Of a stretch of 17,606 bases of DNA, positions 6,569 through 14,226 are shown one piece after another (within the stretch, counting starts at the first letter, position 1; every line of letters begins with the position of its first letter). The stretch comes from JAGOTP01 sp964359565 (GTDB lineage: Bacteria > Patescibacteriota > Patescibacteriia > 2-12-FULL-60-25), in NCBI GenBank assembly GCA_964359565.1, contig CAYHTN010000026.1, forward strand, positions 1-17,606. The letters are read 5' to 3'. The position numbers and the translations under genes are program-made. The notes under the pieces are model-generated. The model worked only from the letters and a program-made list of their open reading frames with translations. It ran no database searches and was not told the origin of the DNA.

Positions 6569-8044
6569 TCAAAAATATTCATTGATCTTTGCCGACAAGA
6601 CTCCCAAATCCAATGTTTCATCAAAACGAATCTGATCAAGAAACTCTTGAGAGTGACTCACGACGATGAGCCCTCCTTTATAGCCTTCAATGGCTTTTGC
6701 AATGACGGGTAAATGGCGAAAGTTAATGTGGTTGGTCGGTTCATCTAAGATCAGAAGACCTGGCTTCTGAAGCACGAAACGCGCAAAACAAAGCAAGCCT
6801 TTTTGACCTTCAGACAGTGAACCGACTTTGTTTTTTAACAAATCACCGTTGAGCAAGAATTCTGATGCAACCGCTCGAAGTTGTTCATTGGATTCCCGGT
6901 CCATAACCTCGGCCAATGAATCATAGGCCGTCATGTCGAAATCTAAACCAGAAAAATCTTGGCGATAATAGCCAACATTCGCTTCGGCATGGATCTTCAT
7001 GTCTGGATCGGTGCCTTCGGCGAGGGTACGCAACAGCGTGCTCTTTCCAATGCCATTTGGACCGGTGACGAGCACACGGTGACGCTTCCGAATGCTGATA
7101 TCGACAGGAATACGATGTGGTTCGTGTTGTTTTAGAACTTTCACTGCATTGATGACGACAAGAGGCTCGAGAATTTCATGGGCAGGAATTTCAAAATCGC
7201 GAATCGTTTTATCTTCACGACGAACGTCGACCATATCATCTTCTGCCTCTTCGACCTGATCACGAAGCTTGCTCGCGAGCTTACGCATCTTGCCTCCCTT
7301 ATTTGCAAAAAAGTTAATCTTATCTTTACGATCCTGGATCTCTTTTAATAATCGAGCGTTCTTCATGCGTTCACGTTCAAGACGAGCAGCGATCTCTTCG
7401 AGCACGTCAAAGTAGTTTCCGACATACTGTTCCATCTTGCGCGTAAAAACATCAAGGTAGAGCACGCCTTCCGTAAACGAATTCAAGAAATCGGCATCAT
7501 GAGAAATAACGATGACCGTCTTTGGATACATGATAAGAAAAGTCATCAAATGCCCAATCCCCTCTTGATCAAGATTATTGGTCGGTTCGTCCAATAATAA
7601 AATATCTGGTTCTTGAATCAGGGCAAAGGCGAGCAAGAGACGCGCTTGTTGACCTCCAGAAAATTCTTTAATCTTCTTTTCTAACGGAGCATTCAATTGG
7701 ACCGTTTCAAGGACCGTTTTAATTTGCCCATCAAGGCTATAAGCAACTTCTGCAAATGCTCCCGCAAAAAACTCCCGCACCGTCTTTTCCATGTTTTCTC
7801 GTGCCATGACTTGCAGCGCGGTCGCAATAGTCGCTCTTTTTTCGACATGAATCGCTCCTTTTTGTGGCGTATACACGCCCGTAAGGAGCTTAAAGATCGT
7901 GCTCTTCCCCGCACCGTTTTGACCCATCAATGTGAGCTTTGCACCCTCACGTACCGAAAACTCGACTTCGTCGAGTAAGGGCTTTTCTTCGTCGTAGCCA
8001 AAGGTAACCCCGCTAAAACGGACGACCACGTTTCCTTGATCCAT
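6569..8044 (-). CDS. ABC-F family ATPase (translation factor type)
   Basis: The 491-residue protein has two ABC nucleotide-binding domains in tandem and no membrane segment, the ABC-F arrangement. Domain 1 has Walker A GQNGAGKST (41-49), signature FSGGQ (128-132) and Walker B LLLDEPTNNLD (149-159). Domain 2 has Walker A GPNGIGKST (328-336), signature LSEGQ (410-414) and Walker B LILDEPTNHIN (431-441). Between them, residues about 200-290 form a charged linker like the P-site tRNA interaction motif. ABC-F proteins bind the ribosomal E site and help stalled translation or give antibiotic protection; which applies is unknown. Domain 2 departs from consensus: LSEGQ for LSGGQ and Asn441 where Asp is usual. 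No Shine-Dalgarno is visible. It is the last gene of a minus-strand series. Confidence 0.93.
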   Translation of the reverse strand: MDQGNVVVRFSGVTFGYDEEKPLLDEVEFSVREGAKLTLMGQNGAGKSTIFKLLTGVYTPQKGAIHVEKRATIATALQVMARENMEKTVREFFAGAFAEVAYSLDGQIKTVLETVQLNAPLEKKIKEFSGGQQARLLLAFALIQEPDILLLDEPTNNLDQEGIGHLMTFLIMYPKTVIVISHDADFLNSFTEGVLYLDVFTRKMEQYVGNYFDVLEEIAARLERERMKNARLLKEIQDRKDKINFFANKGGKMRKLASKLRDQVEEAEDDMVDVRREDKTIRDFEIPAHEILEPLVVINAVKVLKQHEPHRIPVDISIRKRHRVLVTGPNGIGKSTLLRTLAEGTDPDMKIHAEANVGYYRQDFSGLDFDMTAYDSLAEVMDRESNEQLRAVASEFLLNGDLLKNKVGSLSEGQKGLLCFARFVLQKPGLLILDEPTNHINFRHLPVIAKAIEGYKGGLIVVSHSQEFLDQIRFDETLDLGVLSAKINEYF

Positions 8045-8151
8045 AAAGATGGCTTATTAAACCCTTTTTTCCCAAGTTCGGCAAGGGATCAGCTCGAGAT
8101 GAATCGAGTAGATCCTGTCGCGGCGTCCTCTTTCTGACAGAGGTATCGTCC

Positions 8152-8490
8152 TTACGCTTCATCCACATACCCCAATACCCGTACCGTCGCCCATTGAAAC
8201 GGATCCTGTGGTGCTCTGCCAAAGAGACTTCTGAACTCTTTGATCCCTTCTCTCTCCGCATTTAGATCTCTCGGAAAACGAATACGATACATGAGGATAT
8301 CACTTCTTCCCATGGTTTGCATGGCATCACGAACGAGGGCACGACGCTCACCACTGCCGAGTGCTCTCGTCCGTTCACTCACGCCATAGGTGATGAAGTT
8401 TGAGAGAATCAACGCGGACGTCTCATCTAACGAAACCTGAAAGGTTCTCGCATCCGCACGGACATGCGCGAGAGACCGTCCTTCGGTCAT
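8152..8490 (-). CDS. Short ORF resembling the C-terminal domain of Patescibacteria surface proteins, probably a remnant
   Basis: The frame encodes 112 residues from the ATG at 8490. Upstream it stays open for 19 more codons and still reads like protein (FAERTSVPTNGSRDF), with no good start codon. The segments NFITYG, GERRALVRDA, MYRIRFPRDL and DPFQWATVRVLGYV resemble, from memory, a C-terminal region common in secreted Patescibacteria proteins. In those a longer stretch lies between the RDAMQTMGR-like part and MYRIRFPR; here the two are nearly fused, suggesting an internal deletion. No signal peptide is present. I read it as a truncated leftover of a larger secreted protein. It lies between the FAD oxidoreductase and the ABC-F gene on the same strand. 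Expression is uncertain. Confidence 0.5.
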   Translation of the reverse strand: MTEGRSLAHVRADARTFQVSLDETSALILSNFITYGVSERTRALGSGERRALVRDAMQTMGRSDILMYRIRFPRDLNAEREGIKEFRSLFGRAPQDPFQWATVRVLGYVDEA

Positions 8491-8560
8491 GAAGTCTCGT
8501 GATCCATTGGTGGGGACAGAAGTGCGTTCCGCAAACCCGCCTCTCTTTTAAAACCACCTT

Positions 8561-9934
8561 TTAACGAATCCGGCAACGCCGATCCTGCGGGTCAAACAGG
8601 CGCACGTCATCGTCTGTTCCTCGCAACAGTTGAGCGATTTTCCAACCCCCGTACATCGAAGGCATGAGTCCAATGCCGTTACACCCCAAGTTATAGAGCA
8701 GACTTTTCCGACAGGGCTCAAAACCAACACATCGGACACGGTTAGGTGTATACCCCATTAAGCCATGCCACTGAAATACGCGCTGAGTATCCAAGGGAAG
8801 GATTTTTTGACCGCTTTTCAGGAAGCGGTCGACATCTTGATGGGCCCAGAGCGGAAAGGCGTGATGCGGATCGTAATCCTTGCCATCGGGCAAGATATAT
8901 TCTGGCCCGCCAACGCTAATCAGCATCTGCGGCTTCGTTTCGTATTCAAACGGACGACGAGAAATATAAATATAAGGATCCTCACTCGGTTTGCTTGTAT
9001 CAATAAATTCAAAACCCGCAATGGGCGCCGGTCGGTCCAGCAAAAACCCTTCCATATATGCTACTTCGCCTTTGACAAGTGTATGAAATTTAGGATCGAG
9101 AGAAATCCCCTGGGCATCTTTTATATGAAACTGTTCAAAGCCATTCGTACACAGTACCACTGATTTTGCTTTAATGCTGATCATTCCTGCCCGGACCGTC
9201 GCGAACGCATGATCACAGATGACCTCAGTGACGTGTGTTTCTTCAAAAATAGAAACGCGTGAACGATATCGTTCAAGCAAACAACGAATGATTTCTTCTG
9301 ATAAAAGTGCGCTATTGCCGCAGGCCATACGTCGATGGAGTACTGCTTGGTAGGTGGGAGCATCGTGCTCAAGCAATTCTCGGATCAAATCTGGTTCTGC
9401 AACCTCCCACACAGACGCATATTCTTTCGGAATATGCTTGATCCAGGCAGAAGTACGAGAAATCTTCATGGGCTCGTACGGAAGCCCTAAACGTGCGCGC
9501 CAAAGAACGTTATCAAGCTCCGTCAGGAATGGCTCCGGTTGAGTGAACCCGACCTGTTCCGGGCAAGGATAGATCGGTGTTTGGAGCTCCAAATCACGAC
9601 GAAGCGTCTCAAGAATATCCCATGATCGATCCAGGGCTCTTAGCCCCTTTTTCACAACCTCTTCGCCAAATTCTTGGACTAAGTCTCGTGTAGGTCGCTC
9701 AATCTTTGCCACCATCATGCCTGCATTATGACCCGACGCCCCGTGTCCGACACGATGTGCTTCAAGCAAGACGACCCGCTCTGTGGTATCGCGCAGAATA
9801 TGGTATGCCGTCACCGCACCCGCAATCCCTCCACCAATAATGACGACGTCCGTTTTTTGATGCTGGACCAGTCGATGGAGCGGACGCTGCCGGCGTAATT
9901 GATAAAGCCAGGGCGAAAGGTACATGACCTCCAT
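8561..9934 (-). CDS. FAD-dependent oxidoreductase, DAO (glycine/D-amino acid oxidase) family
   Basis: From the ATG at 9934 the protein has 457 residues. The Rossmann dinucleotide motif lies at residues 29-39 (DVVIIGGGIAG); it is followed by the FAD-ribose acidic residue in VVLLEAHRVGHGASGHNAGM, the usual DAO pattern. The C terminus has NLGCNGIGLMPSMYGG, matching the second FAD-contact region of the family. It should oxidise an amine or amino acid with FAD in the cytoplasm; the substrate is not evident. The open frame extends to a TTG at 10057, but those 41 extra residues are very basic and overlap the divergent ORF, so I rejected them. A second ATG at 9925 is possible. The gene starts the minus-strand series that ends with the ABC-F gene. 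Confidence 0.88.
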   Translation of the reverse strand: MEVMYLSPWLYQLRRQRPLHRLVQHQKTDVVIIGGGIAGAVTAYHILRDTTERVVLLEAHRVGHGASGHNAGMMVAKIERPTRDLVQEFGEEVVKKGLRALDRSWDILETLRRDLELQTPIYPCPEQVGFTQPEPFLTELDNVLWRARLGLPYEPMKISRTSAWIKHIPKEYASVWEVAEPDLIRELLEHDAPTYQAVLHRRMACGNSALLSEEIIRCLLERYRSRVSIFEETHVTEVICDHAFATVRAGMISIKAKSVVLCTNGFEQFHIKDAQGISLDPKFHTLVKGEVAYMEGFLLDRPAPIAGFEFIDTSKPSEDPYIYISRRPFEYETKPQMLISVGGPEYILPDGKDYDPHHAFPLWAHQDVDRFLKSGQKILPLDTQRVFQWHGLMGYTPNRVRCVGFEPCRKSLLYNLGCNGIGLMPSMYGGWKIAQLLRGTDDDVRLFDPQDRRCRIR

Positions 9935-10000
9935 GATACCATAGCGACGCTGTTCTTTATGATGCGTGTTGCCATTGATGAAGTCGTCACAAAAGGCTAG

Positions 10001-10684
10001 ATGTCGCCGCAGAGCACGACCACCTTTGGCTATGGAGCGACGCTCACACCTGGTCAATGGTTCTATACCCTGATGTTTTTACGCACGAGTGATGCCTGTC
10101 CGGAATTTGGTTTTCAGCCGAACGAATACTGGACACCAGCGAATATTCGCGCCTGTCTTGCCGGTGCCGGCATTCCGACCATCTTAGAACGAAGCGCTCT
10201 TGTTCGTCGTGATGAAGCGATGCAACAACTCTTCGCTCTTCGTCGTCGTTCGTTTGCATTTCAGGAACTCCAAACGATGCCCACGGACTATATCGAACCA
10301 ACAGACTTCAAAAGTGCCCCTGCCAATCGACAAGGTGCGCTCATTGCCGCTGATCGCTTAAAACTCTTATTTCGTTCGCAAGGAAACCTCCTGCCTGGAT
10401 CCCCGCTCCTGCGCGAAGACGCCGCTCTCGCCGTCACGAGATTCGTGGAGTGGGAACAACAAGGCGGTGCGGACAAAGAGACGAATGAAATTCTTCCGAT
10501 CAATAAGGACTGTTCCATCTTTCGCCCTAAAGAAGAGGGAGTAACGTGTCACATTCAACAAATAAAGGAACATGATCCGAAACAATATCTGAAAGCGTCT
10601 CACAGACAGAGACTCGGACCCCATTTTTCACAAAGACATAATCAGCGTACTGCTCCTCTTTCTCATAGAGACGTGTTCTCGTAG
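10001..10684 (+). CDS. SLH-like repeat protein fragment with a disrupted C terminus
   Basis: The frame encodes 227 residues. Two segments resemble S-layer-homology-type helices: residues about 55-88 (SALVRRDEAMQQLFALRRR) and about 110-150 (GALIAADRLKLL and LLREDAALAVTRFVEW). No signal peptide is present, and a TAG directly precedes the ATG in the same frame, so the N terminus may be lost. The last 53 codons (10527-10684) overlap the minus-strand phosphatase gene, and there the protein becomes His/Arg/Gln-rich, as expected from antisense reading. I infer that the real domain ends near residue 175 and that its own end was deleted or frameshifted. A role in cell-surface attachment is a family-level guess. 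Function and expression are uncertain. Confidence 0.5.
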   Translation: MSPQSTTTFGYGATLTPGQWFYTLMFLRTSDACPEFGFQPNEYWTPANIRACLAGAGIPTILERSALVRRDEAMQQLFALRRRSFAFQELQTMPTDYIEPTDFKSAPANRQGALIAADRLKLLFRSQGNLLPGSPLLREDAALAVTRFVEWEQQGGADKETNEILPINKDCSIFRPKEEGVTCHIQQIKEHDPKQYLKASHRQRLGPHFSQRHNQRTAPLSHRDVFS

Positions 10685-11372
10685 ACGTAATCCCAAATGT
10701 TCGAATCAGATTCTCCCATCCCGCTCGTTCGATCATGCGAATACTTTCGGTTTGTGGTAGCAGATTGAAATCGCCACACAAAAGCAGTGGATGGGAGAAT
10801 TGATCTGTAAAATCGATAATCGTTCGGGATTGTTCCAATCGTTCAGGCGTATCCGTTTTTCCGATTGCCTGCCAGGCAGCATGAATATTCAAAATCGTCA
10901 TCGGACCACTTTCTGTTCGGATCGTGACGTATTGAAGTTTTCGGGCATGATCCGCGACATCAAGAGAAGAAACATAGCCCTCTTCCCCGTAGACGAAAAG
11001 ATCCCCCGTATCGAGGACCGAAACTCTTCGATGCACAAAGATCGCGAGGCCCAGATAGGAGACGTATTGAGGAGTGAAATAGGCTCGATGGTTCGGGAGT
11101 GTACTCTGAATCTTGCGGAACGTTTCTGCATCAACACGTTCTAAACTCTTTCCTGCAGCCATCTTCGGGATCGTATGGCCACCGCCATTATAAACTTCTT
11201 GTAAACAAAAAATGTCCGTATCTTGATGATGCACAAAAAAATCGGTGAGGCTTGCCCCCGCCATACCACCCCAAACATTGAGACAAATAATCTTTAAACG
11301 CGAGGATATTCGCATGAGATAGTTCATAACACATATAAACAAAAAGGCGAAGAATAAGAAGTATTTCCTCAT
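10527..11372 (-). CDS. Endonuclease/exonuclease/phosphatase (EEP) family hydrolase
   Basis: The 281-residue frame has the EEP motifs in order: LNVWGG near the start, FCLQEVY with the metal-binding glutamate, NIHAAW, LCGDFNLLP with the catalytic Asp and Asn, YADYVFV, and SDHVPL with the terminal Asp-His pair. The family cleaves phosphodiesters in DNA, RNA, lipids or small molecules; the substrate is not clear. The start is ambiguous. The ATG at 11372 adds a hydrophobic stretch (KYFLFFAFLFICVMNYL) that could be a signal anchor, with AGGGG upstream. The ATG at 11315 gives a 262-residue soluble form whose core begins at the usual distance. Its 3' end overlaps the plus-strand SLH-like frame by 158 bases. 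Confidence 0.85.
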   Translation of the reverse strand: MRKYFLFFAFLFICVMNYLMRISSRLKIICLNVWGGMAGASLTDFFVHHQDTDIFCLQEVYNGGGHTIPKMAAGKSLERVDAETFRKIQSTLPNHRAYFTPQYVSYLGLAIFVHRRVSVLDTGDLFVYGEEGYVSSLDVADHARKLQYVTIRTESGPMTILNIHAAWQAIGKTDTPERLEQSRTIIDFTDQFSHPLLLCGDFNLLPQTESIRMIERAGWENLIRTFGITSTRTRLYEKEEQYADYVFVKNGVRVSVCETLSDIVSDHVPLFVECDTLLPLL

Positions 11373-11451
11373 TTTGACGCCCCTGCGTCTGACCCGTACC
11401 GTGGTAGAGCTATGTCTTCCTCTATTTCAATCGAATTGACAAACCTCTTGA

Positions 11452-11619
11452 AAACCCTCGTCACTTTTGATCTCTGTCCAGAAGGATGGCGAAGATTTCC
11501 ATGTCTATCCTGCAGAATTTCATGATGCAAAATGGATGACGATCGAAGAAGCACGAAAAATCGTGACACATCCGAGCAACCTCCTGGCGCTGCAGAAGAT
11601 TGAGCATGAATGGCAATGA
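11452..11619 (+). pseudogene. Remnant of a NUDIX hydrolase gene (C-terminal piece)
   Basis: The frame is open from 11452, directly after an in-frame TGA, to the TGA at 11617-11619. It has no start codon in a sensible place. The peptide includes DGEDFHVYPAEF and DAKWMTIEEARK, then NLLALQKIEHEW. The aromatic, Trp and ThrIleGluGluAla pattern is the usual C-terminal end of NUDIX hydrolases, after the NUDIX box; the box itself is absent. The sequence just upstream in another frame looks partly coding (ELTNLLKTLVTF), consistent with a frameshifted relic. The rsgA promoter overlaps its end. Confidence 0.55.
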
Positions 11620-11627
11620 CCTATAGT
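11600..11627 (+). promoter_or_regulatory. rsgA promoter
   Basis: TTGAGC (11600-11605), a 16-base spacer, and TATAGT (11622-11627). Transcription would begin near 11634, which lies after the ATG at 11629 and before the ATG at 11662. This decides the rsgA start. Confidence 0.6.
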
Positions 11628-11661
11628 CATGCTCCCGAAACTAGGCTATAACAAGGTAATC

Positions 11662-12687
11662 ATGCCTACTCTTTGGGATCGAGAACGAAATAAACGGACA
11701 CAGGCGAAGAAGGAGAAAGCCCTCCAAAAGTCTTTACGATCAGGGAAATCTGCCCCTGAAACGGAGTCAGAGGATGCCGAAACCTTTGAAATCGGAGTCC
11801 TCGCCGGTATCCATAGCAAAGGCTTTGAAGTCATGAAGGACGATGTCCTGATGCCAGCACTGCTCGATCGAGAAAACTGCTTGCAAGAGGCAAACGATTT
11901 TGCGGTGGGTGATCACGTCTTTTTTCAGAGAGGAGGAGAAGATGACGTCGCGATTATTTTTGGGAGAAAAGAACGCATGAGCTTCGTCACACGATCACGG
12001 GCCGATCGAACCCGACCGAACGCACCGCTCGAAGAGCATGTACTCTCAGCCAATGTAGACATCGGCATTATTACGGTGGCCGTTCAAGACCCGGAGTTTC
12101 ATCAACGCTTTATTGATCGGTATCTTGCGATTTTACAAGCGGGGAATGTTTCACCTGTTATTTGTCTCACAAAAATCGATTTAACAGATGTAAGACCAGA
12201 AACACTCGAGTTTTATCAACAGATTCATATCCCTATTATCAAGACGTCGTTTATACGGTCAGAAGGGATTGAAGCATTAAAAGATGCCTTGCGTGGAAAA
12301 ACAGCTGTTTTTTTGGGTCAAAGCGGCGTCGGAAAATCAACCCTCATGAACGTCCTCATTCCTGGAAGGAACATCGCGACCCGCGAAGTAAGCGAAAAAA
12401 CGGGAAAAGGGCGACATACCACCACCGGGAGCTCACTGCTAAAATGGGACACAAATTCTTATATTATCGATACACCTGGTATCCGCTCGCTCGGTATCGA
12501 ACAACTGCCGAAGAAGGAAATCCGTTTTCTGTTCCCCGAATTTGAAACTCTGGATACTCCCTGTCGCTTCTCGGATTGTATTCATATGAATGAACCTGGC
12601 TGTGCTATCAAACAGGCCTTGGAACAAAAGAATTCTACGATTAATCAATATCGCTACGAGAGTTATCTGAAAATGATGGAAGAATAA
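11662..12687 (+). CDS. rsgA: Ribosome small subunit-dependent GTPase RsgA
   Basis: RsgA is a late assembly factor of the 30S ribosomal subunit, with GTPase activity stimulated by that subunit. The 341-residue protein shows the circularly permuted order of this family: G4 TKID (about 169-172) comes before G1 GQSGVGKST (219-227), then the TTT-containing switch (GRHTTTGS) and G3 DTPG (270-273). The C-terminal zinc site is intact: Cys301, Cys306, His308 and Cys314. An N-terminal OB-fold occupies roughly residues 40-115. I chose the ATG at 11662 because AAGG lies five bases upstream and because the promoter -10 at 11622-11627 leaves the alternative ATG at 11629 outside the transcript. It is convergent with the pgeF pseudogene, 16 bases apart. 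Confidence 0.95.
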   Translation: MPTLWDRERNKRTQAKKEKALQKSLRSGKSAPETESEDAETFEIGVLAGIHSKGFEVMKDDVLMPALLDRENCLQEANDFAVGDHVFFQRGGEDDVAIIFGRKERMSFVTRSRADRTRPNAPLEEHVLSANVDIGIITVAVQDPEFHQRFIDRYLAILQAGNVSPVICLTKIDLTDVRPETLEFYQQIHIPIIKTSFIRSEGIEALKDALRGKTAVFLGQSGVGKSTLMNVLIPGRNIATREVSEKTGKGRHTTTGSSLLKWDTNSYIIDTPGIRSLGIEQLPKKEIRFLFPEFETLDTPCRFSDCIHMNEPGCAIKQALEQKNSTINQYRYESYLKMMEE

Positions 12688-12703
12688 GTACGAAACCGAT
12701 TAT

Positions 12704-13173
12704 TTAAAGCTTCCATCCAAGATACGCGATCTGTGCTTCGAGTTCTTTCGGTGCATCCCGTCGATAGGAGAAATAACGCTCATCACAAACCGTACAAGTA
12801 CCAGTGTCTTCGAGATGCTCTGGGTGAATCCCACATGTCTTTGCTTGTTGCATGAGCATTTTTGGAAGATCCAAATATGTTTTCTTAGCGCGAATGACCC
12901 GATCGGTCACTGGAAACCGAGAACGAACATCAAGTTTTACCTCGAATCAAAGAATAGTGGACGTTTCTCACTTACAGGAACTCCTTGTACACGCTTCCCG
13001 TGCACAAGTACACATCCAGCCGTCTGTTCAATGGAAATTCCAAGCGAACGGAAATAGTTCACTCGTTCAACACGAACAAGATCTCCTCGTGTTTGCACAC
13101 GCATCGAACCATCTACACGTTTCGAGCACCCGTAAAGGAGATCTGGGATCGATGAAAGAAGGGCTGATTCCAT
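12704..13173 (-). pseudogene. pgeF: Decayed pgeF/yfiH (multicopper-oxidase-like laccase domain) gene with central deletion and frameshift
   Basis: Two minus-strand frames carry the two ends of a PgeF/YfiH protein. The first (13173-12937) has the N-terminal part: GCSKRVDGSM, then RVERVNYFRSLGI, then GCVLVHGKRVQGV. It stops at a TAA after FFDSR. The second frame takes over around 12955 as FEVKLDVRSRFP and runs to 12704 with the C-terminal hallmarks GIHPEHLEDTGTCTVC and RYFSYRRD. The middle of the family, with the ADC and HAGWRG motifs that bind zinc and do the chemistry, is missing. Intact members have about 240-270 residues; here about 150 are left. The gene cannot encode the purine-nucleoside/peptidoglycan-editing enzyme, so it is a pseudogene. 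Confidence 0.85.
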
Positions 13174-13294
13174 AGGTCACTCGATCACCTGACCAGATCC
13201 AGCGAGACCTAAAAACGAAAGGGCCGCGTCTTTATGCATGGTCTTTTTCATACATGAGTTGATTATTCTCTTTTATAAGCGTAAAAACAAGGGC

Positions 13295-13909
13295 ATGAAA
13301 GATCCAAAAGAAGTCGAACAAATCGTTTCTTGCCTCCAATCGGGAGGGGTCGTTGCCCTCCCGACCGAAACGATTTACGGCCTGTGTTGCGATCCACGAA
13401 ATGAAGCAGCTCTAGAACGATTGTTTACCATCAAGCAACGAGCGTTATCAAAAAACGTAATTTGCGTAACAGGCAGCCGAAAACAAATTGACGCGCTCGC
13501 ACTGATCCCGCCTGCTTTTGAAAAGATTGCCACTCGTTTTTGGCCTGGGCCACTCACGGCTATTCTCCCGATAAAAACGGAAATAATGCTCTCTTCCTAT
13601 GTTATACGGATGAGCAACACGATCTTACTTCGCCTTTCCCCGGATCCATTGATTGCTGCTGTTACTGATTTACTCGGGTTTCCAATTGTAGCGAGCTCTG
13701 CCAACTTGAGCGAGCACGATTTTCTTCGTTCCGCTGAACATATTCGTCAGCAATTTGGAACGCAGGTTGATTTGATCATTGAATCAGATCACGACCTTCT
13801 CCAAATACCCTCAACAGTGATCGCGTGCGATTCGAACGGAACCCTGTCTTTGGTTCGAGAAGGCGCGATTCCCTGGAAAGAAATCGATCGTTGTCAGAAA
13901 TATGGCTAA
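13295..13909 (+). CDS. tsaC: L-threonylcarbamoyladenylate synthase (TsaC/YrdC/Sua5 family)
   Basis: The 204-residue protein is a YrdC-domain enzyme. It makes threonylcarbamoyl-AMP from threonine, bicarbonate and ATP, the first step towards t6A37 in ANN-reading tRNAs. Recognisable segments are GGVVALPTETIYGLCCD near the start, the Lys-rich IKQRALSKN loop, FWPGPLTAIL, LLRLSPDP and the SSANLS motif. It ends near the YrdC domain and lacks the long extra domain of Sua5. The ATG at 13295 starts the domain at the normal distance; the ATG at 13238 adds a hydrophobic 19-residue leader translated from promoter-like A/T-rich DNA (TATAAG at 13274-13279) and was not used. A perfect hairpin follows. Confidence 0.9.
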   Translation: MKDPKEVEQIVSCLQSGGVVALPTETIYGLCCDPRNEAALERLFTIKQRALSKNVICVTGSRKQIDALALIPPAFEKIATRFWPGPLTAILPIKTEIMLSSYVIRMSNTILLRLSPDPLIAAVTDLLGFPIVASSANLSEHDFLRSAEHIRQQFGTQVDLIIESDHDLLQIPSTVIACDSNGTLSLVREGAIPWKEIDRCQKYG

Positions 13910-13931
13910 CGGGAAACAAGAAACGGAGGGA

Positions 13932-13971
13932 AGAACAAAAACATCCCTCGTGTAAGGAATGTTTTTGTTCT
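13932..13971. terminator. Terminator after tsaC
   Basis: AGAACAAAAACAT (13932-13944) and ATGTTTTTGTTCT (13959-13971) form a perfect 13 bp stem with a 14-base loop. The A-rich and T-rich arms allow use in both directions, serving tsaC (+) and the microprotein gene (-). Confidence 0.8.
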
Positions 13972-14011
13972 CTGTGGAAACGATCGATGTTAAAAGATCA
14001 GACCAAACAGA

Positions 14012-14068
14012 CTATTTCTTCTTCTTTGGTTTTTTGACTTCTTTACGAGGAGAGTTACCTTTGGCCAT
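14012..14068 (-). CDS. Lysine-rich microprotein of 18 residues
   Basis: An ATG at 14068 opens a frame MAKGNSPRKEVKKPKKKK ending at TAG 14012-14014. Nine of 18 residues are Lys or Arg; the start is MAKG and the end is a KK-P-KKKK run. Short basic proteins of the pattern MAKG-N-x-RKE-x-KKPKK occur, as I recall, in many bacterial genomes without a known role; nucleic acid or ribosome binding is a guess from charge. No Shine-Dalgarno is visible. TACAAT on the minus strand further upstream could be a -10. The 13932-13971 hairpin lies 40 bases after the stop and could end its transcript. The frame is too short for ordinary gene callers. Confidence 0.55.
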   Translation of the reverse strand: MAKGNSPRKEVKKPKKKK

Positions 14069-14226
14069 AGGGAGGTGTCTTAGGAATAAAGAGCGGACAG
14101 AGGTCATTGTACCTCATTATGCCAAAGATGATGAGCAGATCCTATTCAACGGCAAATACGATCTTTTACCCACGACGCTGAGACGCGAATCGTCGCTCCT
14201 TGCTCCATAGAAAGAGCAGCCGATAC

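Noticed and set aside
6234..6639. Two minus-strand ORFs (76 and 87 residues) in the cls/ABC-F gap
   Set aside because: No recognisable motif, one overlaps the ABC-F 3' end, and both cover the helices of the proposed RNA and a plus-strand terminator.
9935..10057. N-terminal extension of the FAD oxidoreductase
   Set aside because: Needs a TTG start, adds a very basic segment not typical of the family, and overlaps the divergent ORF.
13238..13294. Longer start of tsaC with a hydrophobic N terminus
   Set aside because: The YrdC domain starts at the normal distance from 13295, and the extra codons come from A/T-rich promoter-like DNA.
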